Source of the DNA: Bradysia coprophila
Taxonomy: Eukaryota > Arthropoda > Insecta > Diptera > Sciaridae
DNA: 64,000 nucleotides
Direction of reading: 5' to 3'
NCBI RefSeq assembly: GCF_014529535.1
Contig: NW_023503373.1
Location: 1,364,001 to 1,428,000 of the forward strand
The notes beneath the pieces are model-generated. The model was given only the letters and a program-made list of their open reading frames with translations, was not told the origin of the DNA and did not search any database. Positions 57,301 through 64,000 of the stretch are shown here, one piece after another. The position numbers and the translations under genes are program-made. Numbering within the stretch: the first letter of the stretch is position 1; every line of letters starts with the position of its first letter.

Positions 57301-60233
57301 GCCGAGTAGCGGCCTTAGTCCAAGGGCCCAAATTTGAAACTTTTTTCGCCACGTTCTTTTCGGTATTCAATTACCTTCCATAAAAAACTAAATCTGGCAA
57401 AATCGGATGAGATTTACTCGATTTATGTGGAAAAAACACTTAGGGCCGAGTAACGACCTTTGAGCCCTCCCAACAAGCTCGCGTTGCATCCTACACAAAA
57501 ACAATGTTCAGCAACTTTGTTCTACTCGTCAATACCTTTCATTTGATATATCACAAGCAGCTATTACGTGCGTATTTCGGTAGATATCGTCGAAAGACTG
57601 AAAAACACCTATAGGGCCCTAGCTCTGGAAGGGCCGACCCTACCATGCCCATTTTCGAACTTGACCTTACTTTTGTCGATACCAATCGGGGAAAAAAAGA
57701 ATTTTGAAAAAAGGTTGTGATTTGCTCAAGCTAGAGGGGTCACGGACGGACGGACGGACGGACGGACATTTTTTTTATTGCGGATTCGTCATCTATGAAC
57801 ATAACCAAAAGCTTTGCCCTTACTGTCTGCTTCCAATTCGACGTGTTACAAACGGCATATTAATCTTATAAGCCCCCAGTACTTCGTACGGGGCTAAAAA
57901 GTAGACTAAAATTCTTATAAGGAAGCTGGAAAAATAATGAAAAAGAAAACGTGCGAGGCAAGATCCCGTGACTTCCTACTCTAACGCATTTCAACCGCAA
58001 TTTAACGCGGAAATGCAATCAGCATAAGATACACTTTTCGTGATATTAGTAGCAAAAAAAATCAGAAGAGCCCTTTGGGACCCAGTATGACCAGTGTGAC
58101 ACTGATTCTACTTGATTAGTATCATTTTTATGAGGGAAGAACTGGCCTCATAGTCTCTACCAGTCCGGCTATGATTTAACTGAAACGTACTGTAGCACTC
58201 TCAATGAAACAGGCTAAGACGAGACCACTTGTGAATAATCATAATTCGAATTCAATTTCCACAGTCACTTCTATTTTTCTAACTAAACAGTAACTTTTAA
58301 TTCACTCCAAGTGAAAAAAGGTCTCATAACTTTGTAATTTCATGAAACTTCGAGAAACCAAACAACCTAAAACATAAACTAAAAAAAACAAGGCATCAGA
58401 ACAGTCGGAGCGTTTGCTGCGACTTAGCCCCGTACGATCCGTAATCCTATTTCTTCCGTAACCATAATACGTCCGTAGCCGTAATACGCCCGGAACCCTA
58501 ATACGTCTACAACCCTCTAATGCGTCTGTTACCAAAATGCAAGTCAAGTTGGGCATGGTCAAATTTACTGAAAGTGTTCATTTTTAAAATTGCGCATAGC
58601 GCAATTACGAAAGCCCGTACGAAGTACCTCTCAAATAAAACCAACAATTTACGACATTATTTTATAAACCCAAATTTTTTTGCCAACTTTCCATTGGGTA
58701 TTCAATTACCTCTCAAATAAAACAAAAACTAGCAAAATCGGTTGAGATTTACTCGATTTATGTGCAAAAAGCACTTAGGGCCGAGTAGCGGCCTTAGTCC
58801 AAGGGCGCAAATTTGAAACTTTTTTTGCCATCATTCTATTCGGCATTCAATTATCTCTCAAATGAAACAAAAACTAGCAAAATCGGATGAGATTTACTCG
58901 ATTTATGTGCAAAAAACACTTAGGGCCGAGTAGCGGCCTTAGTCCAAGGGCCCAAATTTGAAAATTTTTTCGCCATCATTCTATTCGGTATTCAATTATC
59001 TCTCAAATAAAACAAAATCTAGCAAAATCGGATGAGATTTACTCGATTTATGTGTAAAAAACACTTAGGGCCGAGTAGCGGCCTTAGTCCAAGGGCCCAA
59101 ATTTGAAACTTTTTTCGCCACGTTCTTTTCGGTATTCAATTACCTTCCATAAAAAACTAAATCTAGCAAAATCGGATGAGATTTACTCGATTTATGTGCA
59201 AAAAAACACTTAGGGCCGAGTAGCGGCCTTAGTCCAAGGGCCCAAATTTGAAAATTTTTTCGCCATCATTCTATTCGGTATTCAATTATCTCTCAAATAA
59301 AACAAAATCTAGCAAAATCGGATGAGATTTACTCGATTTATGTGTAAAAAACACTTAGGGCCGAGTAGCGGCCTTAGTCCAAGGGCCCAAATTTTAAACT
59401 TTTTTCGCCACGTTCTTTTCGGTATTCAATTACCTTCCATAAAAAACTAAATCTAGCAAAATCGGATGAGATTTACTCGATTTATGTGCAAAAAACACTT
59501 AGGGCCGAGTAGCGGCCTTAGTCCAAGGGCCCAAATTTGAAACTTTTTTTGCCATCATTCTATTCGGCATTCAACTATCTCTCAAAAAAAAGGTTGTGAT
59601 TTGCTCAAGCTAGAGGGGTCACGGACGGACGGACGGACGGACGGACGCACTTTTTTTTTTTTTTGCGGATTCGTCATCTATGAACATAACCAAAAGCTTT
59701 GCCCTTACTGTCTGCTTCCAATTCGACGTGTTACAAACGGCATATTAATCTTATAAGCCCCCAGTACTTCGTACGGGGCTAAAAACAAGAAATTTGTCCA
59801 CTACTCTTGATTGAGTTCTCCTATGTTTGCAATGCATTCTGTACTGCAAGCGGTGTTCTCTGTGTTTAGAGTTTCTGAAAAATTGTCGATATGATGTAGA
59901 CTAACTAACACATACCTCTAATGGAGGTTGAAATACACATATAGAAGAAAGAACGTACACATGATGTGTAACAGTTCCAACGGTTCAAAATTGGATTTGA
60001 AATAAAAATGTCCACGGTGGCTCGATTGGTTAGAGCATCAGCCCGGCAAGTGGAAGGTTGTCTCACCCATGCAAATCAAAATTTTTATTTCAAATCCAAT
60101 TCGATTCTAGTATTTCTAATTTCTAAGGTGAAAATTAAAAGAATTCGTCGCGGAATATAGCGTTTCTCTAGAAAGATAAACTAAAAAAACTTCTGTTAAA
60201 AAAAAAACAATTAGGATCTTACCAGCTACTCAT
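39312..60233 (-). CDS. ppk: pickpocket-type DEG/ENaC channel, copy E (575 aa), giant first intron
   Basis: Exons: 60233-60223 (ATG AGT AGC TG, 11 nt), 43679-43583, 43521-43430, 43373-43231, 43162-43051, 41168-41060, 40996-40848, 40599-40317, 40248-40181, 40096-39998, 39936-39661, 39600-39312; 1728 nt, 576 codons with the stop. HG motif at 52-53, TM1, the CGCVKF and CNCLPACTS cysteine-rich regions, and TM2 with GLLGLFMGAS (GAS about 522-524) are all present. The link across the 16.5-kb first intron rests on phase (11 + 97 nt), the conserved acceptor AATTTAAG and the conserved start exon and promoter. Introns have taken up a hAT-like MITE, a 0.73-kb TIR element and a foldback element. The coding frame is unbroken, so it may still be expressed. 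Closest to copy D. Confidence 0.82.
40656..40839. mobile_element. 184-bp hAT-like MITE in ppk-E intron
   Basis: GTCTTTAC is duplicated at 40648-40655 and 40840-40847 (8 bp). The arms share GCACTGTC and AGCACCGAAGCTGACTTTG in inverted orientation. Copy D has the unfilled site at about 29611-29620. No coding content. Confidence 0.88.
41200..41932. mobile_element. 0.73-kb TIR element in ppk-E intron
   Basis: Inverted arms share TTCTTGAAGAAAAGACGATG then TAGCTCAG. It encloses a second copy of the 153-bp MITE. No protein recognised. Confidence 0.75.
41418..41571. mobile_element. 154-bp MITE, copy 2 of 2
   Basis: Same family as 7069-7221. The arms are ACACGGAATTTTGAAAACCG onward and complement. 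It is nested in the 41200-41932 element. Confidence 0.82.
42011..43045. mobile_element. small element split by a foldback insertion
   Basis: The pieces 42008-42031 (CGTGTTACGGCATGTTTCAT) and 42927-43045 together match, inverted, the uninterrupted sequence at about 31865-32000. Copy D lacks any insert in this intron, so the order of events is the small element first and the foldback second. Confidence 0.75.
42032..42926. mobile_element. 895-bp foldback element with nested palindromes
   Basis: The outer arms run about 230 bp from AGAGA(A/T)CGTTAGCTAAA inwards and carry several GCTAACGC repeats. The centre contains a second inverted pair about GTGATCGGATTAACATTTTA/GATCTACTAATTGCATTGAT. No transposase. 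Confidence 0.88.
43957..44238. mobile_element. palindromic MITE with CACCAGCTG arms
   Basis: TACAATTGTTAAAAGTTTC and GCACCAGCTGAATATCACCA recur inverted at the other end (44160-44238). The middle is AT-rich and non-coding. Confidence 0.8.
44264..44414. mobile_element. MITE of the CAACGCACTTCAAG family
   Basis: The ends are CAACGCACTTG and CTTGAAGTGCGTTG, and the interior GGTACTCTAAATAG block (minus) is shared with 32122-32254. Related to 3257-3393. Confidence 0.7.
45164..48881 (-). CDS. transposase-like protein with 69-aa repeats and DUF7869-type core (1102 aa)
   Basis: Exons 48881-48850, 48565-48506, 48439-46895 and 46835-45164 sum to 3309 nt, 1103 codons with the stop; every junction has GT/AG ends and keeps frame. 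Residues 1-30 begin MDLHPSTDFLPAETD. About 138-482 are five 69-residue repeats plus a partial sixth. About 545-575 are lysine-rich (KKRKPKQKKDEK), a likely nuclear signal. CKCKKNC (591-597) and two CxxC pairs about 774-793 may bind zinc. The C-terminal half has an RNase-H-like pattern: IIVSVDMEKV (D828), TFWSDNCTAQNK (D907), then GHTFMSADSFHHQVE (D951/E958). This matches my memory of DUF7869 proteins common in arthropod transposons; the exact family is inferred. An AATAAA lies at about 45128-45133. Probably the transposase. Confidence 0.8.
46990..48120 (-). repeat. 207-bp coding minisatellite, five and a half units
   Basis: Each unit encodes 69 residues starting ASVVES and ending SLVNGTAAYP, with RPTRESPVRRPLVSYEFNHE in the middle. 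Units differ by only a few bases, so they arose or were homogenised recently. The unit length is a multiple of three and keeps the frame open. Confidence 0.97.
49336..49900. other. no gene seen; inverted repeat at left
   Basis: 49339-49565 has TAGATTGTGGA/TCCACAATCTA ends and is related, inverted, to 18850-18960. It may be a decayed MITE. Confidence 0.4.
49912..50190. repeat. tandem duplication, unit about 140 bp
   Basis: Two head-to-tail units share AACAAGAGAAATGTAACCTC through CAGTAGTGTGTTCCCTATAG with few differences. Such doublets occur in retrotransposon 5' regions, but nothing else here proves that. Confidence 0.85.
50191..51220. other. no supported gene
   Basis: Mixed unique sequence. 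The motif CTAGTCCGATCAC with GCGACGGTG (50854-50880) is shared with 1930-1960. No coherent open frame. Confidence 0.4.
51227..51587. repeat. 361-bp near-perfect palindrome (MITE)
   Basis: The arms begin AGGCCTGTTCATTTTAGAGA and pair almost to the centre near 51407. The central sequence is TTGGTTAGAAGAG/CTCTTCTAACCAA. Non-coding and cruciform-capable. Confidence 0.92.
51590..53215. other. no gene seen
   Basis: Unique sequence with a poly-A run at 52244-52262. No family recognised on either strand. Confidence 0.4.
53215..53493 (-). other. short open frame, unknown
   Basis: About 90 codons with FKRCGSKSCELCNVL and a proline/glutamine-rich middle, ending acidic (LLNLSDSE). It has no Met at the upstream end, so it would be an internal or 3' exon. 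It could belong to a retrotransposon. No family recognised. Confidence 0.2.
53861..54043. mobile_element. 183-bp MITE with 9-bp target duplication
   Basis: GCTAAAAAC is repeated at 53852-53860 and 54044-54052. The ends ACGAAAGGTTAAAGTTAACC and inverted ACGGCAGAGTAAAATAAACC are related, and the inner arms share CAGGAGCG and GGGACCT. It adjoins the dead reverse-transcriptase remnant and probably disrupted it. Confidence 0.72.
54050..55640 (+). pseudogene. non-LTR retrotransposon reverse transcriptase, degenerate
   Basis: The plus strand shows, in order, SSGGIDGLRPRHLKGL (RT domain 1-2), PVFFGA then KDNGDVRPIAIGVDWR (domain 3), ITQQGDPWAPAAFSIGLMPL (domain B') and AEFLNDGVIIDD where the catalytic F/Y-x-D-D should be, here changed to N-D. 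After a MITE comes SRRDGKRPGGITSYPWNRG, the C-terminal 'RRDG-KRPDG…W-RG' motif of these elements. Frameshifts occur near 54485, 54590 and 54960. It is clearly dead. Family inferred from motif order. Confidence 0.75.
55094..55312. mobile_element. 219-bp palindromic MITE inside the dead retrotransposon
   Basis: Arms AGTCTA(T)AGTATTTAAGGA and CATGCTATGGAGGGAGCC pair across a short loop near 55205. It separates the RT region from the C-terminal motif, so it inserted after or during decay. Confidence 0.88.
55650..56186. other. no gene seen
   Basis: Non-repetitive by eye. It leads into the tandem-repeat element, which may begin earlier than its visible inverted terminus. Confidence 0.4.
56187..57898. 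repeat. tandem-repeat element, copy 1 (about seven 144-bp units)
   Basis: Inverted ends TTAGCCCCGTACGA (56222) and TCGTACGGGGCTAA (57898) enclose about seven direct units of roughly 144 bp, each with TTACTCGATTTATGTG and CTTAGGGCCGAGTAGCGGCC. A (GGAC)n run at about 57744-57763 lies near the right end. The satellite-like core within a TIR shell suggests a transposable satellite carrier. No protein. Confidence 0.88.
57899..58205. other. spacer between repeat copies, no gene seen
   Basis: No family recognised. Confidence 0.4.
58206..58373 (-). other. ppk-E intron 1 block conserved with copies B, C and D
   Basis: It matches 30775-30905 (D) and 24070-24260 (C). This shows the start-exon region of E is the true paralogous leader, displaced from the rest of the gene by insertions. 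Confidence 0.7.
58388..60175. mobile_element. 1.8-kb insertion carrying tandem-repeat element copy 2
   Basis: ATAAACTAAAAAAA flanks it at 58374-58387 and 60176-60189 (14 bp). Paralogues B, C and D have the uninterrupted site (ATAAACTAAGAAA). The left 1.4 kb repeats copy 1 with six units and a deletion near 59585; the right part carries a tRNA-like hairpin. The shared left edge with copy 1 suggests that one derives from the other. Confidence 0.72.
59988..60110 (+). other. tRNA-like core flanked by inverted arms
   Basis: GTGGCTCGATTGGTTAGAGC (D-arm, A-box-like) is followed by an AGCCCGGCAAGTGG region, then GGTTGTCTCACCC in the B-box position. TTGGATTTGAAATAAAAAT before it and the complement after it form a stem. 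It is probably a tRNA-derived repeat, not a gene. Confidence 0.45.
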
Positions 60234-60378
60234 CTCGATGACAGTAACTTTAATTATTTCACAGTACAACACTAAATTAAACTGCCCAATAACTCAATTG
60301 GTGGTGATGTGGGGCATGTAAAGGTTTGATTATAGTCTGCAGATTATCCAATCCGGTCAGTTGGAAAATGCAAAAGTG

Positions 60379-60413
60379 ACTGAAAAATTACTAAGAGTAT
60401 CACGCTTTTTATA
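60379..60413 (-). promoter_or_regulatory. ppk-E core promoter
   Basis: TATAAAAA (60413-60406, minus) precedes by 32 nt the A of an initiator TCAGTCAC (A at 60381). The layout is identical to ppk-D. The start codon follows at 60233, giving a 5' leader of about 148 nt. Confidence 0.75.
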
Positions 60414-60579
60414 AGGAATGATGAAATGATATTGTCAAGGGGATTCCAATACTAATATGTTAGATCTAACAACTGGCAGCGCAAACATGATGTTGTTGGA
60501 CAGATTGTATCATAGGGGACATTATAGCCCGATCCGTAAGGGATTATAAAGTTTATTTTAGTTAAGACTGGTTTACACA

Positions 60580-61460
60580 AGATCTAGCAACAGCTGGTTT
60601 TGTATCAGTTGGTGTTCGCACGATCTGCATTTATCGTTTATTACCTGTCACACACACACACACAGCACAATAAACACAAACTAAACAGTCACTACAATTA
60701 AGTGGAGAACTCCAATCGCTCAGAATACTCGAAGTATTTCGCTTATCGTTCATAGGCATTCATTCATTTATATACTTACCGCAACCAAGAAAAGCTCAAT
60801 ATTTTGGAAAGCATCGCCATAAAAAATACTGCTTCGAATCTAAACCCAAGGCTGTATACTTGGGGAGGTCACGCAGATACAGATACGCGGGTTACACACC
60901 ACAGTTGATGATAAAATGGCCGATTTCATACAAAAATTCACCTACTCTGATGATTCTCGTCGTCTTGATGATGTGGTGAATTTTTTGTATATGTAAAGTC
61001 ATCAGAAGTGGTGTGTTCCCGCGTATCTAATAAAATGGCGGTCTGCGTGACCTCCCCAAAGTATACAGCCTTGTCTAAACCGACAACTCGATAGTCAATT
61101 TCTTCCCGTCGCCTACACCAACATTATCTAATCGTGTAAACGCAACCCATGATTAACACTGACTTGATAAAGTGTCATTGACACCTACTGTATAAATAAG
61201 CGAAATCCTACGATTAATAAGACGCAATTTTTTTTGAATTTTAGTTATTTTTAAGGTTTGGTCCATTTTGTGATCTAGTGATTTGCCAAATTAAATGTTA
61301 AACATGATTTCAGCCATTGATAATGCATATGAACGACAGGCGTAATACTTGACAATAAATAAATTTATACTGAGCGATTGGAGTTCTCCACTTAACTTTT
61401 TTTTCACGCTCATCAAAACATCAAAATCGCTGCAATGTTCAAAACCAGCTGTTGTTAGAT
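60580..61460. mobile_element. TIR element with AACAGCTGGTTTTG ends
   Basis: GATCTAGCAACAGCTGGTTT at about 60580 and its inverse near 61440-61460 bound it. AAGTGGAGAACTCCAATCGC (60699) recurs inverted near 61377-61396. It contains a hAT-like MITE. No transposase. Confidence 0.65.
60847..61073. mobile_element. 227-bp hAT-like MITE
   Basis: The ends CAAGGCTGTATACTTGGGGA and complement are nearly perfect for 30 bp. TCTAAACC is duplicated at 60839-60846 and 61074-61081 (8 bp). Confidence 0.9.
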
Positions 61461-61590
61461 CGGCACACGGAAATTAAAATAAAAATTCGGCAGAAAATGT
61501 AATGGCACACTGTCAACTTTTCTGTTCACAGGATTATAGCGTATTGAGATCTACATTGCAACGTCGTTCAACGGTTTACTCCACCTGAAA

Positions 61591-61672
61591 CTAGGATAGT
61601 TTTGTCAAAACTAAAAGATAACAGAACACGTAACATTCTGTTATCTTTTAGTTTTGACAAAACTATCCTAAC
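61591..61672. repeat. 82-bp palindrome
   Basis: TAGGATAGTTTTGTCAAAAC then TAAAAGATAACAGAA pairs with the complement across ACACGTAACA. The related D-side region (about 32330-32360) lacks it, so it is an insertion. Confidence 0.85.
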
Positions 61673-61679
61673 AGTAAAA

Positions 61680-62640
61680 ATTTTACGATAGTCGATTACG
61701 ATATATTTACAATAAGAACACATGTAATTTGGCCTGGAAACAGCAACACTACAGCAACATCAAAAAGCACATGTGTTGAAATGAGATAAGAATGTTTATT
61801 ATTACAAATATAATAGTTATTTATGTAACAAGATTCGTACATATGAAGGTATTTTATCGCACTAGATGTCGATTGTCAACCAGCATACGATTCGGGTTTC
61901 AAACAACGTTTTATGCAATTCAGTTAGCGAATTCCACGCGCACATATACAAAACACAAAGACCAAAATTTCCATGGAAAACAATGTAAAATCGATCTCTG
62001 CGGTTTGCGAAACTGATGACAGCACAGCTCAGTGCAGTGGATCACTTTGACGATTTTGTGTGCAGACCAATCATAGCCAACCTCGCAAAAGCGGAAAATT
62101 ATTTAAATTCCTGCAAATGCAGCAACAAAAACTGGTTCATATGACATTGCACACAGGCAACGTAAGTATCAAATTCGCTCACTGAATTGCATAAATACAA
62201 TTGTAACACAAGCTTAAATTCCTCAGAGATTACAGAACCTTATATAGGCGGGTATGAATTACTTATTTTCATGCCATGTGACAAAATTTCAGATTAAACT
62301 AGCAATTTGGTCCCTTTATATGAAAATACCTATTTTTATTATTTTTTATATCAACTACGAAAGTTGATACTGAGGAGTGAACGTAAAATAATTCAAAAGA
62401 TATATATGTTGATGTCGGTTGACAATGCGAAAGTCAGTATTGAGTTACTCATAGAGAGTCTACGACAAGTAAACCTAGAGGTAAGCCTTGAAATTGGTTT
62501 AGAAATATTTAGGTTATTATTGTCGATTATCGATATGAACACTATTTGCACCCGACTTTTTAAAACTATCGGAATTGTATTATCGAAAATGCTACTCGCA
62601 CAATTCGCTGCAAATTGTATAAGTATAAAGAAAGTATCTG
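61680..62640 (+). other. duplicate of the region upstream of ppk-D; exon-like block 62423-62481
   Basis: 62200-62500 matches 32460-32660. The exon-like block ending …LRQVNLE with a GTAAGC donor is present but differs by one base in length from its D-side copy, and no second exon follows. It is likely a decayed partial duplicate. Confidence 0.4.
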
Positions 62641-63830
62641 GTTTGATCCAACTGAATTCTATAACTTCTACAAACTGTGTAAGGAAGGACTTTTGTTTGT
62701 TCCAACTGAATTCATCCTTCTACAAACTGTAAGGAAGGATTTTGGCTTGTTCCTACTTCCTACTGAATTCATCTTTCTACAATTTGTGTAAGGAAGGATA
62801 GACCAATGTACGTTGCGAACTTTCGGAAAATACCGGGACACGACCTTCTTTACAAACATAAACATAGTTAACTAATACTATCATGCAATAAAACTTTACA
62901 AACAATCAAAGCAGATTGATACCTAATTTATCAATAATCTCACGTTTAAAAGACAGTCTATTATTACACTGTCACTTCCGTTTTATGTTCATTAATGAGC
63001 CTAATACAGTGGGGTTGATCAAAAGTTAAATAGAGTCGCGACCTCTGATTTTTTTTCATGTTCTTATTGAGGGACTCGAGTACTATAAGGAAACACATTC
63101 AGTTCGCGAATCATATGTCAAGCTGTGCTAAACGTTCAAAAGCGGCATGTGCCACCCCGAGTAGATTCGTGACAACTGATCTTTTGTCTCAGAATCCACG
63201 CTGTGCACTTTTCAATTGAGGCTGGATCTTTTCACTGACTTTATACGTTACACGGCAATTTCGTGGATTTTAAGAAGCATCGTTTGAATGGCAATGATTC
63301 GGTAATTCGTAACGTTAGCTTTATCACCTTTTTTATGGACAAACCAATGGCTTGATGTCATCCGGAGCAGCACCACTTTCCAATCAAGCGAATGAATTGC
63401 TGCCTCAATGTCGAACAACGATAAATTGATTTCCTCAGCGCCACTTATTGGAACATAAACATCGTCGAAGTTCCAGTTTCCTTCGTCCTTTACATAAATC
63501 GATTCGAAGTAATCAGCGAATAAGTTAACAATTTCTTCCGTTGATATGCCAATTTTATCGCCATATTTCATTACGTCAGGACTCTCGTTTCGACCGTTCA
63601 TTTTGACAAATTTTTCAAAATTCCGACGGATTTGACTTGATATTCTCATGTGTGCGTAAATTGAATTTATCGGATCGACGATCTCTTTCTTCACTAAATG
63701 CCTTTTCTGCTGCCTCATATTAAGTTTGGTTCGTCCCTCCTGAATTCATCTTTCAGCAATTTGTGTAAGAAAGAATTTTGAATTGTTCCTACTGAATTCA
63801 TCCTTCTACAAACTGTGTAAGGAAGTAATT
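62640..63830. repeat. dispersed short repeats (CTGAATTCATC…GTGTAAGGAAGG)
   Basis: Units about CTACTGAATTCATCTTTCTA and CTGTGTAAGGAAGGA recur at 62650-62800 and 63738-63828, on both sides of the retrotransposon fragment. They have variable spacing and no coding content. Confidence 0.7.
63248..63718 (-). pseudogene. non-LTR retrotransposon RT fragment (Jockey-like)
   Basis: The frame contains the pre-RT region (ISTEEIVNLFADYFESIYV, then INLSLFDIEAAIHSLDWK) and jumps to HKKGDKANVTNYRIIAIQT, which is RT domain 2-3. The intervening GPD-type segment is missing, an internal deletion. It ends at I-H-E without the catalytic motifs. It may be the same family as the fragment at 887-1230. Confidence 0.75.
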
Positions 63831-64000
63831 TAGGCGCCTTTCTGAGACCTTGGGGAAATGCAATTTCCGAAAAATGTCGGAAAGCGTCGGAAGTAAAAAA
63901 TATTGATTATTTCGAATCCAAGGTTGGGGCACTACACTAACTGAATGAATACTCTGACAGAATCAAAAGGCACTTTTCGTTGATAGAAGCAAGGTTGTAT

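Noticed and set aside
62307..62732. Plus-strand 141-aa open frame
   Set aside because: It runs through a splice-donor-like site and into dispersed repeats; only the exon-like part 62423-62481 is conserved.

Overview
The window looks like nuclear DNA of an insect, most likely a nematoceran fly. The grounds are AT-rich sequence, 55-70 nt introns with GTAAGT/AG borders, insect-type TATA plus TCAGT core promoters, and a tandem array of insect-specific pickpocket (ppk) DEG/ENaC channel genes buried in transposons. A sciarid gnat is only a guess.

The backbone is five ppk paralogues (A-E), all on the minus strand, at 2633-6294 (A), 8148-15598 (B), 20378-24317 (C), 28270-30456 (D) and 39312-60233 (E). 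I rebuilt each from splice sites. The shared plan is a tiny start exon (11-23 coding nt), an N-terminal exon, an HG-motif exon, a TM1 exon, seven extracellular exons and a TM2 exon. B, C and E give complete frames of 579, 577 and 575 codons. A keeps exons 3-11 in frame but has lost the start exons and the whole TM2 exon. D keeps the promoter and exons 3-12 but has lost both start exons. B pairs with C and D pairs with E in sequence. The duplicated unit includes the promoter, so paralogous 'empty sites' date and delimit many insertions.

Between and inside these genes lie a foldback element with 9-bp target duplications (4110-5788), nested inverted-repeat elements (9039-10276, 16135-18193, 18271-19628), a CACTA-like element inside a Helitron-like element (24604-26044), a long-TIR composite (33459-35627), and several hAT-like MITEs with 8-bp target duplications. 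There are also remnants of at least three non-LTR retrotransposons. A two-exon gene of unknown family lies at 38236-39105 between D and E.

The 16.5-kb first intron of ppk-E (43680-60222) carries an apparently intact 4.8-kb DNA transposon (44559-49335). Its four-exon gene encodes a 1102-aa protein with five 69-aa repeats, a cysteine cluster and an RNase-H-like (DUF7869-type) core. The same intron holds a dead retrotransposon and two copies of a roughly 144-bp tandem-repeat element. The start exon and promoter of E lie beyond them at 60223-60413. The last 3 kb hold MITEs, short dispersed repeats and a retrotransposon fragment.
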